Assembly (NCBI GenBank): GCA_022340755.1
Contig: JAJDNI010000048.1
Location: forward strand, 1-41,373
Length of the DNA stretch: 41,373 nt
DNA from: Gemmatimonadota bacterium
Lineage (GTDB): Bacteria; Gemmatimonadota; Gemmatimonadetes; Longimicrobiales; Gaopeijiaceae
Reading direction: 5' to 3'
Shown: piece by piece, positions 33,090 through 40,455 of the stretch
Layout: the number at the start of each line of letters is the position of its first letter
Numbering within the stretch: the stretch's first letter is position 1
Made by a program: the position numbers and the translations under genes
The notes under the pieces: model-generated
The model's database searches: none
What the model was told of the DNA's origin: nothing
Seen by the model: the letters and a program-made list of their open reading frames with translations, nothing else

Positions 33090-33304
33090 TAGGCCTTGCG
33101 GCGCACCTCCGTGACGACCATGCCGAGGCCTGCGAGGAGCATGACGCCCGCGATCCACGGCCGCACCGGATGCTGTTCCTCCGCAGTCACGGTGAGGCCG
33201 CCGACATCCAGGACGTTGCGCCGCGTCGTGAAGCTCCCTCCGAAGAGGAGGAAGGCTCCGACGACGATCAGTGCCACCGCACCTGCGAGCATGGGCATCC
33301 GCAT
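33089..33304 (-). CDS. DUF3185-like small membrane protein, 71 aa
   Basis: Two helices: residues 5-24 (MLAGAVALIVVGAFLLFGG) and 48-65 (PWIAGVMLLAGLGMVVTEV). Between them is TTRRNVLDVGGLTVTAEEQH, very like the 'YTTREKVLDIGPLEVTAEK' loop of DUF3185-type proteins. It ends RRKA. GAGGGAACGACG precedes the ATG. Function unknown; genes of this kind commonly sit with OmpA/glycine-zipper and other envelope-stress genes, as here. Confidence 0.75.
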   Translation of the reverse strand: MRMPMLAGAVALIVVGAFLLFGGSFTTRRNVLDVGGLTVTAEEQHPVRPWIAGVMLLAGLGMVVTEVRRKA

Positions 33305-33582
33305 CGTCGTTCCCTCGAGAGCGTGGGCATGACACCACCGATAGCGAAGCTACCGCCGAGCATCACCGACCCCCATCGCTCGTTGGCGTGAAAAGCGAAG
33401 GATAGCCCGAAGCGGTACGGACCCGGCGAAAGCCGTGGCTCAATAGGACTACTGCTTCCGGGTGAGGGCCCAACGTCCAACAACTACGCCGATTTTCCCC
33501 CCTTCGGGCGATGTCCGTGGGCCACACCAGCCACGAGCCTTCATGAGGGTCAGTCCATGTCCCGAATTGGAGGCACGACCAT

Positions 33583-35070
33583 ATGGCTTGTGGCGCACGG
33601 GTCCGGACGTCGGGCACGCTGGCGGTCCTCGCCGCTCTGGCCGCGGCCGGCTGCGCCATCAACCCGGCCACCGGCAAGAACCAGCTCATGTTGGTCAGCC
33701 AGGACCAGGGAATCGCCATGGGGCGGCAGGCCGACACCGCCATCATCGCGAGCATCGGCCTTTATCCGGACGCGGCCTTGCAGAGCTACATCCAGCAATT
33801 CGGTGCGCGCCTCGCCGCCACCTCCGAGCGCCCCGAACTCCCCTGGACCTTCCGGGTGGTGGACGACCCGGCGGTGAACGCCTTCGCCGTGCCCGGCGGG
33901 TTCGTCTACGTGACGCGGGGAATCCTGACCCATCTCACCGACGAAGCCGAGCTGGCCTCCGTCGTGGGCCACGAGATCGGTCACATCACCGCCCGGCACA
34001 CGGCAGCGGAGATGAGCAAGCAGCAGCTCATTGGGGTGGGCCTCGCGGTGGGCAGCATCGCGAGCGCCACGGTCGCGAAATACGCCGGCACCGCGAGCCA
34101 GGCGCTGAGCATCCTGTATCTCAAGTACTCGCGGGACGACGAGAGTCAGGCCGACGAGCTCGGACTGCGTTACATGACCCGCGCCAACTTCGATCCCCGG
34201 CGGATGCCGGAAGTGTTCCGCATGCTCGAGCAGATGACCGCGTCCGAGGGCGGTGGCCAACTCCCCACATGGCTCTCCACGCACCCGAGCCCCGGGAACC
34301 GCGTCGACGCGATCACCACGCAAATCGCCACTCTGCCGCAGAACTTCTCCGGCACCACCGTGAATCGCGACTCGTACCTGCGACGGCTGGATGGGCAGGT
34401 GTTCGGGGCCGACCCGCGGGAGGGCTATTTCCAGGGTAGTCGGTTCTTGCACCCCGACATGCGCTTCCAGCTCACCTTCCCCGAGGGCTGGGCCACGCAG
34501 AACAGCCGGCAGGCGGTCGTCGCCGTGAGCCCCGCGCAGGACGGAGCCGTCGAGGTCGCGACCGCGCAGGAGGCGAGTGCCAACGCCGCGGCCGGCGCGT
34601 TCCTCGCGCAGCAGGGGATCACGGGCGGCGCCACGTCCCGTGCGAGCGTGCACGGGCTGACCACCGTGAGCGCCCCCTTCGCGGCAGAGACGTCCAGCGG
34701 CGCCGTCCGGGGGATGGTGCTCTTCGTCGAATACCGCGGCGGGGTCTTCGCCCTCATCGGTTACGCCCCGGACGCACGTTGGTCCACCTACAAGACGGTG
34801 GTCGAGGGCACGCTTCACAGCTTCCAGGCGCTCACCGATCCCGCAGCGCTGAACGCGCAGCCGCAGCGTGTGGAGATCGTGAAGATCGCTGCGCGCACGA
34901 CCATCACGGCGCTGGCACGGCAGCGGCCCTCTCCGGTCTCGGCGGCGACGCTCGCCCTCATCAACCAGGTCGCCCTCGATACGCCGCTGGAAGCCGGCCG
35001 GCTCGTGAAATGGGTCGTCGGACCCGCCTCGCTCGCCACGAAGAAGCCACAGAATGCCACCGGCCGGTGA
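33583..35070 (+). CDS. M48-family zinc metalloprotease lipoprotein
   Basis: 495 aa. Lipobox AAGC (Cys24), then INPATGKNQLMLVSQDQGIA, the usual start of the BepA/LoiP-like group. The zinc motif HEIGH is at 130-134 and the third ligand is Glu187 in ESQADELG. Residues 250-495 form a second, less conserved domain containing the FPEGWATQNSRQAVVAVSP strand. It acts in the periplasm on misfolded outer-membrane proteins. GGAGG lies about 9 bases before the ATG. The 278-bp leader contains a GNRA-capped hairpin region at 33409-33470. Confidence 0.92.
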   Translation: MACGARVRTSGTLAVLAALAAAGCAINPATGKNQLMLVSQDQGIAMGRQADTAIIASIGLYPDAALQSYIQQFGARLAATSERPELPWTFRVVDDPAVNAFAVPGGFVYVTRGILTHLTDEAELASVVGHEIGHITARHTAAEMSKQQLIGVGLAVGSIASATVAKYAGTASQALSILYLKYSRDDESQADELGLRYMTRANFDPRRMPEVFRMLEQMTASEGGGQLPTWLSTHPSPGNRVDAITTQIATLPQNFSGTTVNRDSYLRRLDGQVFGADPREGYFQGSRFLHPDMRFQLTFPEGWATQNSRQAVVAVSPAQDGAVEVATAQEASANAAAGAFLAQQGITGGATSRASVHGLTTVSAPFAAETSSGAVRGMVLFVEYRGGVFALIGYAPDARWSTYKTVVEGTLHSFQALTDPAALNAQPQRVEIVKIAARTTITALARQRPSPVSAATLALINQVALDTPLEAGRLVKWVVGPASLATKKPQNATGR

Positions 35071-35108
35071 CCCTACCGACCGGTTCTCTTCACTCAGGAG
35101 TACCTTCG

Positions 35109-35498
35109 ATGTCATCCACGCACAGTTGGCTGGTCGCAGTCGGCGCCGCCCTCGTCTTCGCCGCACCGGCATCCGCCCAGCAGGCGGCATCCGCGAACGC
35201 CGGCGTCACACCGGCCGTCTCCGCGGTCCAGGTCACGGCACCCGCGCCCGTCCTTTCACTCGCACCCACCAAAGAGAGTGCGGCGCTCAGCCTTCGCGTC
35301 ACCCCGGTCACGGCCCCCGCTGCGTCCGCAGCCATGGTGCCGATGCCCGCGGGCGGCCAGAGCGAGAACGTCGCGCTGATGATCGTCGGCGGAGCGGCGC
35401 TGGTGGTCGGCTCCGTCATCCACGGCGACACCGGGACCATCGTCATGGTCAGCGGCGGCGTCATCGGGCTCATCGGGCTCTACCGCTACCTGCGTTGA
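35109..35498 (+). CDS. Exported small membrane protein, 129 aa
   Basis: Signal peptide MSSTHSWLVAVGAALVFAAP-ASAQ with cleavage after ASA. An Ala/Val/Pro-rich linker of about 60 residues follows, then two hydrophobic segments (ENVALMIVGGAALVVGSVIH and GTIVMVSGGVIGLIGLYRYL) near the C-terminus. AGGAG precedes the ATG. It starts 38 bases after the protease gene ends, implying one operon. The C-terminal 'VIHGDTGTIVMVSGGVIGLIGLYRYLR' ending recurs in Gemmatimonadota-type hypothetical proteins as far as I recall. Function unknown. Confidence 0.75.
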   Translation: MSSTHSWLVAVGAALVFAAPASAQQAASANAGVTPAVSAVQVTAPAPVLSLAPTKESAALSLRVTPVTAPAASAAMVPMPAGGQSENVALMIVGGAALVVGSVIHGDTGTIVMVSGGVIGLIGLYRYLR

Positions 35499-35550
35499 TT
35501 TCGCGGAGGCGTCTCACAATCGCCCTGTCGGGGCGAAGGAGAGGGTCACC

Positions 35551-35700
35551 ATGCTCTGGACCATCGTAGTCATCCTCATCGTGCTCTGGGCTCTCGGGTT
35601 CGTCACGTCCTATACGATGGGCGGTCTGATCCACGTCCTCCTCGTCGTCGCCATCATCATCATCCTGGTGCGGGTCATCTCGGGGCGCAGAGTCATGTGA
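35551..35700 (+). CDS. lmo0937-type small membrane protein (DUF5670), 49 aa
   Basis: ATG 35551, with GGAGAGG nine to ten bases upstream, and TGA at 35698-35700. MLWTIVVILIVLWALGFVTS-YTMGGLIHVLL is a close match to the lmo0937/DUF5670 pattern: two short helices with the conserved Y-T-M-G-G-x-I-H turn, ending in a basic tail (ISGRRVM). The family is widespread, around 50 aa, and induced by general stress in several species; the molecular role is not known. It is 52 bases after the previous gene and likely in the same stress-related cluster. Confidence 0.88.
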   Translation: MLWTIVVILIVLWALGFVTSYTMGGLIHVLLVVAIIIILVRVISGRRVM

Positions 35701-35853
35701 AGGGCAGGACCGTTCGGGGGCGATCCCGAATGGGACGCCCACGGGCACGAACGAATGAACGCCCGTACGGCGCAGCAGGTGGCTGGCAACATCGAGTGAA
35801 GCTCGCCGCCGACCGCGCCGCCACACCGACCCGCAACACTGAGTGCTACAACC

Positions 35854-36531
35854 ATGACGTCCACGAAAGCGCATAGACTCCTGATGGCCATCCCGCTGAT
35901 CCTCCTCGCCGGATGCTCGAAGGCGGAGTCGGCGGAGAACTCCGGAGGTGCTCCGGGGGACCAGCCTGCCGACGCGGCCGTGGCCGCGCCGTCGAGCCAT
36001 ACGCTCTCCCCGGGCACGCTCATCGACGCGACGACCACCGCGACCATCAGCTCGCAGCACGGAGTCGCGGGCGACGCATTCACCGCACTCGTGGCGAGCG
36101 ATGTCCGCGACGCCGCCGGCACGGTCGTGATCCCCGCCGGGTCCGTGATGCAGGGGAGCATCACGGAGGTGAGCCCCGCTCCCAACGATAGATCCGCCGG
36201 CACGCTCACGCTCGCCGTCACCGGCGTGACCGTGGGCGGCAGAGCCTATGGCGTCGAGACTTCCATCGACTCCCTTGCGACGATCAACGACACGCGAGGG
36301 GTCGAGAAGGCGGATGTCGCACGGACAGCCGGAGGTGCGGCGGCCGGAGCGATCCTGGGCAAGGTGATCGGCGGCAACGGGAAGGGAACAATCATCGGCG
36401 CCGTGGCCGGTGCCGCCACCGGGGCCGCGGTCTCCGCGCTGGTCAAGGATATGGACATCGTGCTGCCGGAAGGCTCGCACCTGATGCTGACCTTGAGGCA
36501 GCCGCTGCCCGTGATGGCCCAGGGAGGATGA
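35854..36531 (+). CDS. Lipoprotein with glycine-zipper C-terminus, 225 aa
   Basis: Lipobox LAGC at Cys21, then a Ser/Ala/Glu-rich spacer. Residues 50-135 are beta-rich (GTLIDATTTATISSQHGVAG, GTVVIPAGSVMQGSITEVSP), recalling the VirB10/TrbI-like or 'BPSL'-type barrel of envelope proteins. Residues 150-195 are a glycine zipper (TAGGAAAGAILGKVIGG, IIGAVAGAATGAAVSALV). It ends with a last strand VLPEGSHLMLTLRQPLPV. Predicted periplasmic face of the outer membrane. The upstream 153 bp has no clear terminator; a short repeat pair (CAACATCGAGTG / CAACACTGAGTG at 35788-35842) may be regulatory. Confidence 0.75.
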   Translation: MTSTKAHRLLMAIPLILLAGCSKAESAENSGGAPGDQPADAAVAAPSSHTLSPGTLIDATTTATISSQHGVAGDAFTALVASDVRDAAGTVVIPAGSVMQGSITEVSPAPNDRSAGTLTLAVTGVTVGGRAYGVETSIDSLATINDTRGVEKADVARTAGGAAAGAILGKVIGGNGKGTIIGAVAGAATGAAVSALVKDMDIVLPEGSHLMLTLRQPLPVMAQGG

Positions 36532-36535
36532 CGAC

Positions 36536-36949
36536 ATGCAGCGACTCCTGACCCTCCTGCTCTTCTTCGTTGCGGCGCCGGTCGCCCAGGTCGACGACGC
36601 CACGCCCGCGATGCTCTGGGCGATCCGGCTGCCTGCGCTCGTGACCGAGGCCCGGCAGGCCGGAGTCACCGAGACGGTAGTGCGCGAGGTGCTGGATGGG
36701 CTCCGCGGGCGCGGCTTGACCGCCGACGAAGCGGCCATGGTGGTCAGCGAAGAGATCGACGCGGTCAAGGCCGGCGAGCCCAAGGACAACTTCGGTGGCT
36801 TCGTGCGCCAGCAGCTCGATGCGGGACTCCGTGGCCGAGCGCTGGCCCAGGCGATCCGCGCCGAACACCGGGCCCGCGGCATCGGGCGTCCGGGCGGCCA
36901 CAAGCCGCCGGGACGGGATACCGCCAAGCGAGGAGGGGGCGGACCATGA
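36536..36949 (+). CDS. Small exported helical protein, 137 aa
   Basis: Starts five bases after the previous stop; GGGAGG lies ten bases before the ATG. The signal peptide MQRLLTLLLFFVAAPVAQ is followed by a mostly helical region (LPALVTEARQAGVTETVVRE, GLTADEAAMVVSEEIDAVKA). The last 40 residues are basic and Gly-rich (GRPGGHKPPGRDTAKRGG). I do not recognise the family. It overlaps the next gene by four bases (ATGA), so the two are coupled. Confidence 0.7.
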   Translation: MQRLLTLLLFFVAAPVAQVDDATPAMLWAIRLPALVTEARQAGVTETVVREVLDGLRGRGLTADEAAMVVSEEIDAVKAGEPKDNFGGFVRQQLDAGLRGRALAQAIRAEHRARGIGRPGGHKPPGRDTAKRGGGGP

Positions 36950-37242
36950 ACATGCACCTGCGACGCGTGGCCTGTGGCGCGGCCTTGATCCTCGTAACCG
37001 CGTGCGGTCACCCGGGGGAAGAAGCGGCCAAGGCGACCGCCTCTCCTTCCGCGGCGACGGGCGTGGACCTCGCCGTAGCCACGGCGCGGGCGATCCAGGC
37101 GACGCCCGCGGCCGCGGACTCGATCCTGAGGGCGCACGGACTCACCCCCGCGGGCTTCGACTCTCTCATGTACGACATCGCAACGGATCCGGCGCTGGCC
37201 CGGACCTACGCCGAAGCGATGAGAGATCAAGGGAGTCCGTGA
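36946..37242 (+). CDS. Small lipoprotein, 98 aa
   Basis: Lipobox VTAC with Cys20, then an Ala/Thr-rich spacer and about 50 residues of helix (DSILRAHGLTPAGFDSLMYD, ATDPALARTYAEAMRDQ). The helical part resembles the D-S-x-L-x-x-H-x-L-T-x-x-x-F repeat seen in small DUF4296-like lipoproteins. Overlaps its upstream neighbour (ATGA) and its downstream neighbour (TGATG). Role unknown. Confidence 0.72.
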   Translation: MNMHLRRVACGAALILVTACGHPGEEAAKATASPSAATGVDLAVATARAIQATPAAADSILRAHGLTPAGFDSLMYDIATDPALARTYAEAMRDQGSP

Positions 37243-37583
37243 TGGCACGTTTGATGGTGGACCCCGTAGACATCGTCATCCTGAACCGCTTCACGCGGCT
37301 GGCTGCGCACATTCTGGACGTCCCCCTCGTGCACGTTTCCCTGGTGGATGATCACCGGCGCACGACGGTGAGCAGCTACGGTCTCGGGATCCCGGCCGAT
37401 GCCCCGTTGGCGCCATATATGGCGATGCAGCTCGTGGCTTCGGATGGCCGCCCGGTGGGCACCTTGAGGGTGATGGACTCCGGGCCCCGCTGCTGGAATG
37501 CCCCGCAGGTCGATTTCCTGAGAGAGCTCGCCGTCCGCCTCGTCGCCCAGGTGGACATAGGGCCGGTCGAGCGAATGATGTAG
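37242..37583 (+). CDS. Short GAF-like protein, 113 aa, central part missing
   Basis: ATG 37242 overlaps the previous stop and has GGGAG six bases upstream. NRFTRLAAHILDVPLVHVSL-VDDHRR and the end GRPVGTLRVMDSGPRCWNAP-QVDFLRELAVRLVAQVDI match the two ends of GAF domains of the sensor-kinase class. The roughly 45 residues that normally lie between (the helix and strand of the ligand pocket) are replaced by GIPADAPLAPYMAMQLVA. The frame is intact, so this is either a compacted GAF or a decaying one. No output domain is attached. Confidence 0.72.
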   Translation: MARLMVDPVDIVILNRFTRLAAHILDVPLVHVSLVDDHRRTTVSSYGLGIPADAPLAPYMAMQLVASDGRPVGTLRVMDSGPRCWNAPQVDFLRELAVRLVAQVDIGPVERMM

Positions 37584-37629
37584 CGTTGGGACAGGCTGGA
37601 CGAGGACGTCGACCGAACCGGAGAGGCCG

Positions 37630-38640
37630 CTGACGCTGCGTGAACGAGTAGGCCGTGCCTGGGCCCGCCATCGGACCCTGTTCCTGATGATGCACTCGGC
37701 GTGGGCACTGACCACGGGCACCTTCGTCGTTCTCCTCGCCCGTGAGCGATACCACCTCGTCCTGTGGGTGGGCTTCTTCCTTGCTCTGACGTGGACATCC
37801 ACGCTGTTCTTCGGTCGCGCCGTCGCCGGCGAACCGGGGACCCCCCCGGGGCTGGTGCACGAGGTGACGTCCTACGTCACACGCGTGCTCTATCAGGAGA
37901 CGCTCTTCTTCCTGATCCCGTTCTACACGTACTCCACGGTGATCGGATCGCCCAACGTCGTGTTCATGGCTCTACTGCTGGGGTTGGCGGTCCTGTCGTG
38001 CGTGGATCTGGTGTTCGACCGCTGGCTCCGCACCCGTCCCGTGTTCGCCCTGACGTTCTTCGCCATCGTCGCGTTCGCGGCCGTCAACCTGCTGCTTCCC
38101 CTCCTCATCGGGCTCCGGCCCCGGTTCGCGGCCCCCGCGGCCGCGCTCCTGGCCCTCGGCGGTGCCGCTCCTCTGGCTTTCCGCGCCACAGGGGACAGGC
38201 GGAGAGTCCGGCTCCAGCTGGCGGCGGCGGGCATGTTCTTGCTGGCCGTGGCCATGGGCCTGCCCGGGCTCATCCCGCCGGTCCCCCTCCGGATGACACG
38301 CGCCACCTTCACCTCGGGGATCGAGCGCAACACTCTGACGCCGGTGGATACGCTCGTCGATCACGTCTCTTCGGAAAGAGCCGGGGGGGCTCTCTTCGTG
38401 CTCGTCGAGGTATTCGCACCCTCGGCCCTGCCCACGAACGTGTCCTTCGAGTGGTGGCGGGATGGTGACCTCCTGCGCGTGTCCCGTGAGGTCGGCATCA
38501 CCGCTCACGCCGCGGGCTTTCGGGTGTGGGACGGCTGGCACTCCACCTCCGGCCCCCTCCTTCCGGGGCGGTACCGCGTCGTACTCCAGACCGGGGGGCG
38601 GCGCGTGTTCGGCGTGGTGACGCTGCGGGTCGACCCGTAG
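37630..38640 (+). CDS. DUF5924/DUF2914-like membrane protein
   Basis: The first ATG is 37687, but family members begin with a basic helix before the first membrane segment. That helix is present upstream in frame as TLRERVGRAWARHRTLFL, with GGAGAGG at 37620-37626. CTG codons at 37630 and 37636 are possible starts; the latter is nine bases from GGAGAGG. Six or seven membrane helices occupy residues 15-215, then a soluble C-terminal domain (about 100 aa) with SFEWWRDGDLLRVSREVG, RVWDGWHSTS and LLPGRYRVVLQTGGRRVFGV, typical of DUF2914. It is likely an inner-membrane protein with a periplasmic domain. Function unknown. Confidence 0.75.
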   Translation: MTLRERVGRAWARHRTLFLMMHSAWALTTGTFVVLLARERYHLVLWVGFFLALTWTSTLFFGRAVAGEPGTPPGLVHEVTSYVTRVLYQETLFFLIPFYTYSTVIGSPNVVFMALLLGLAVLSCVDLVFDRWLRTRPVFALTFFAIVAFAAVNLLLPLLIGLRPRFAAPAAALLALGGAAPLAFRATGDRRRVRLQLAAAGMFLLAVAMGLPGLIPPVPLRMTRATFTSGIERNTLTPVDTLVDHVSSERAGGALFVLVEVFAPSALPTNVSFEWWRDGDLLRVSREVGITAHAAGFRVWDGWHSTSGPLLPGRYRVVLQTGGRRVFGVVTLRVDP

Positions 38641-38770
38641 TCCACTGCGGGTCCCGCACTCGGCCTCCGGCGGTGCGGCCCGACCGTGGGATAGTCCTTC
38701 CGAGCTAGCTCACAATTCAATCGAACGGCGGATTCGCGTCGTCTACCCACCGGGTAGCTTCCATCCCATA

Positions 38771-38796
38771 GGTGGAACGATGCCCCTGAGCAGGGG
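38771..38796. promoter_or_regulatory. Intergenic motif copy D with palindrome
   Basis: GGTGGAACGATGCCCCTGAG at 38771-38790 continues into CAGGGG, forming the palindrome CCCCTG-AG-CAGGGG (38783-38796). A separate 6-bp hairpin, CTACCC...GGGTAG, lies at 38743-38757. GGAAC at 38774-38778 is 42 bases before the lipoprotein ATG, a distance that would suit an ECF-sigma -35 element. The relation to copies A to C is the GGAACGAT core. Confidence 0.5.
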
Positions 38797-38819
38797 AGCA
38801 TTCTCGAGTTGGAGCTCGC

Positions 38820-39311
38820 ATGTCTACGAACCGATTTCTCACGATCATGCTATGTGCTTTCTCAGTCACGGCCTGCAACCCCTTCCACAAGAACCAGGCC
38901 GTCAATTTGAGCCCCGGCGATGCGACGCTCAACAGCATGTGGCACGCGAACCTCGCCTCCCCCGCGAGCCTGGCCGGCGTGGTTCAGATGAACGGATCGG
39001 CGTCCATGGCTCCCGATCCGGGTAATACACACACCGTCATCAACATCTCCCTGGCCAACGCATCTCCCGGTGGTCTCCATCCGTGGGAAGCGCATGAGGG
39101 GCAGTGCAGTCCCGGATCGGACTACGGGGTGCTCGGGTCCAGTGACGCCTACGGGCAGATGAAGGTCGACTCAGACGGACGCGCGATGGGGGAGGCGACG
39201 ATCCCAATGCGAACCCCCAGGAGCGGAAGCTACTTCGTGGTCGTCTACGCTTCAGAAGCGAACTCCCGGATGGTCGTGGCCTGCGGCAATCTCGCGGCGC
39301 CCACGCGTTGA
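38820..39311 (+). CDS. Lipoprotein with CHRD/Cu-Zn-SOD-like beta domain, 163 aa
   Basis: Lipobox VTAC with Cys19, followed by a beta-rich domain: HTVINISLANASPGGLHPWE, AHEGQCSPGSDYG, KVDSDGRAMGEATIPM, SGSYFVVVYASEANSRMVVA and a closing CGNL. The 'G-L-x-x-x-x-x-x-H-x-G-x-C ... DG-x-A ... S-G-S-Y-x-V-x-V-x-A ... ACGNL' outline matches a family of SOD-like/CHRD exported proteins common in Gemmatimonadota. The Cu/Zn ligand set of true superoxide dismutase is not complete, so enzymatic dismutation is unlikely. GGAG lies upstream of the ATG. Confidence 0.7.
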   Translation: MSTNRFLTIMLCAFSVTACNPFHKNQAVNLSPGDATLNSMWHANLASPASLAGVVQMNGSASMAPDPGNTHTVINISLANASPGGLHPWEAHEGQCSPGSDYGVLGSSDAYGQMKVDSDGRAMGEATIPMRTPRSGSYFVVVYASEANSRMVVACGNLAAPTR

Positions 39312-39422
39312 GCCGTGGTCTTGCCAACGCAATGCATGGCGGCCGGTCGGAGGGGGCACGGCAAGTCGCCCCGGCGCCGGATGCACACGGCATCCCACAG
39401 CCCGTCCGAGAAGGGACGGACG

Positions 39423-40439
39423 ATGCAACTGGGCATGATCGGATTGGGCCGGATGGGCGCGAACATCTGCCGACGCCTGATGCGGGCCGGGCATGAGTGC
39501 GTCGTGTACGACGTGCAGGCAGATGCCGTCTCCCGCCTCGCGGGACACGGCGCCATCGGGGTCGCGTCCCTCGCTGACCTCGTCGCCAGGCTGGAGCCTC
39601 CGCGCACCGTGTGGATGATGGTTCCGGCCGCGGTGGTGGAGGAAACGGTGTCGGCCGTCGCGAAGCTCCTGGAGGCCGACGACGTGCTCATCGACGGGGG
39701 CAACTCCAACTACCGGGACGACATCCGGCGCGCGGGCCGTCTCTCGTCGGCCGGAATCCACTACATGGACGTCGGCACCAGCGGTGGCATCTGGGGATTG
39801 GAGCGGGGGTTCTGCCTGATGATCGGCGGGGAGGAACCGGTCGCCCGGCGTCTCGATCCGATCTTCGCCGCCCTCGCCCCCGGTGTAGAGGCCGCGCCTC
39901 CCACCCCCGGGAGAACCGTCGTCGGCGCCACCGAGGAACAGGGTTATCTGTACTGTGGCGCCAGCGGAGCCGGACACTTCGTCAAGATGGTCCACAACGG
40001 CATCGAGTACGGCATCATGGCGGCCTACGCCGAAGGCCTGAACATCCTGCACCATGCCAACAGGGGCAGCGTCCCGGAAGAAGCCGACGCCGAGACAGCG
40101 CCGCTCGAGGACCCCGAGGCCTACCGGTACGATCTGGACCTCGGCGCCGTCTCGGAGGTCTGGAGACGGGGAAGCGTCATCCGGTCGTGGCTCCTCGACC
40201 TGACGGCGGCGGCGCTCGTGCACGACCCCCGGCTGTCGGCGTTCCAGGGCCGCGTGTCGGACTCCGGAGAAGGACGATGGACCCTGAAGGCGGCCATCGA
40301 CACGGGGGTGCCCGCACCCGTGCTCAGCGCAGCTCTCCATGAGCGCTTCAGCTCGCGCGGTGAGGGCAGCTTCGCCGACAAGCTCCTGTCCGCGATGCGC
40401 AGTGGATTCGGCGGCCACGCCGAGAAGGCATCCAAGTGA
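39423..40439 (+). CDS. gnd: 6-phosphogluconate dehydrogenase, decarboxylating (short form)
   Basis: 338 aa from ATG 39423; AAGGGACGG precedes it. Nucleotide-binding GLGRMGAN (7-14), LIDGGNSNYRDD (89-100), TSGGIWGLERG (119-129) and catalytic Lys188 and Asn192 in HFVKMVHNGIEYG are all present. It oxidises 6-phosphogluconate to ribulose 5-phosphate and CO2. The length places it in the short GntZ/YqeC-like subgroup, often NAD-linked rather than NADP-linked; coenzyme preference cannot be decided here. Sixteen bases before the phosphoglucomutase gene, it links the pentose phosphate pathway with glucose-phosphate interconversion. Confidence 0.95.
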   Translation: MQLGMIGLGRMGANICRRLMRAGHECVVYDVQADAVSRLAGHGAIGVASLADLVARLEPPRTVWMMVPAAVVEETVSAVAKLLEADDVLIDGGNSNYRDDIRRAGRLSSAGIHYMDVGTSGGIWGLERGFCLMIGGEEPVARRLDPIFAALAPGVEAAPPTPGRTVVGATEEQGYLYCGASGAGHFVKMVHNGIEYGIMAAYAEGLNILHHANRGSVPEEADAETAPLEDPEAYRYDLDLGAVSEVWRRGSVIRSWLLDLTAAALVHDPRLSAFQGRVSDSGEGRWTLKAAIDTGVPAPVLSAALHERFSSRGEGSFADKLLSAMRSGFGGHAEKASK

Positions 40440-40455
40440 CATCGACGCACACGCC

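Noticed and set aside
33089-33483. Minus-strand frame covering 33268-33483 as a gene
   Set aside because: It overlaps the start of the DUF3185-like gene, has no ribosome binding site and its composition is unconvincing.
33550-35190. 546-codon minus-strand frame
   Set aside because: Antisense to the M48 protease gene; the plus strand has HEIGH, a lipobox and a ribosome binding site.
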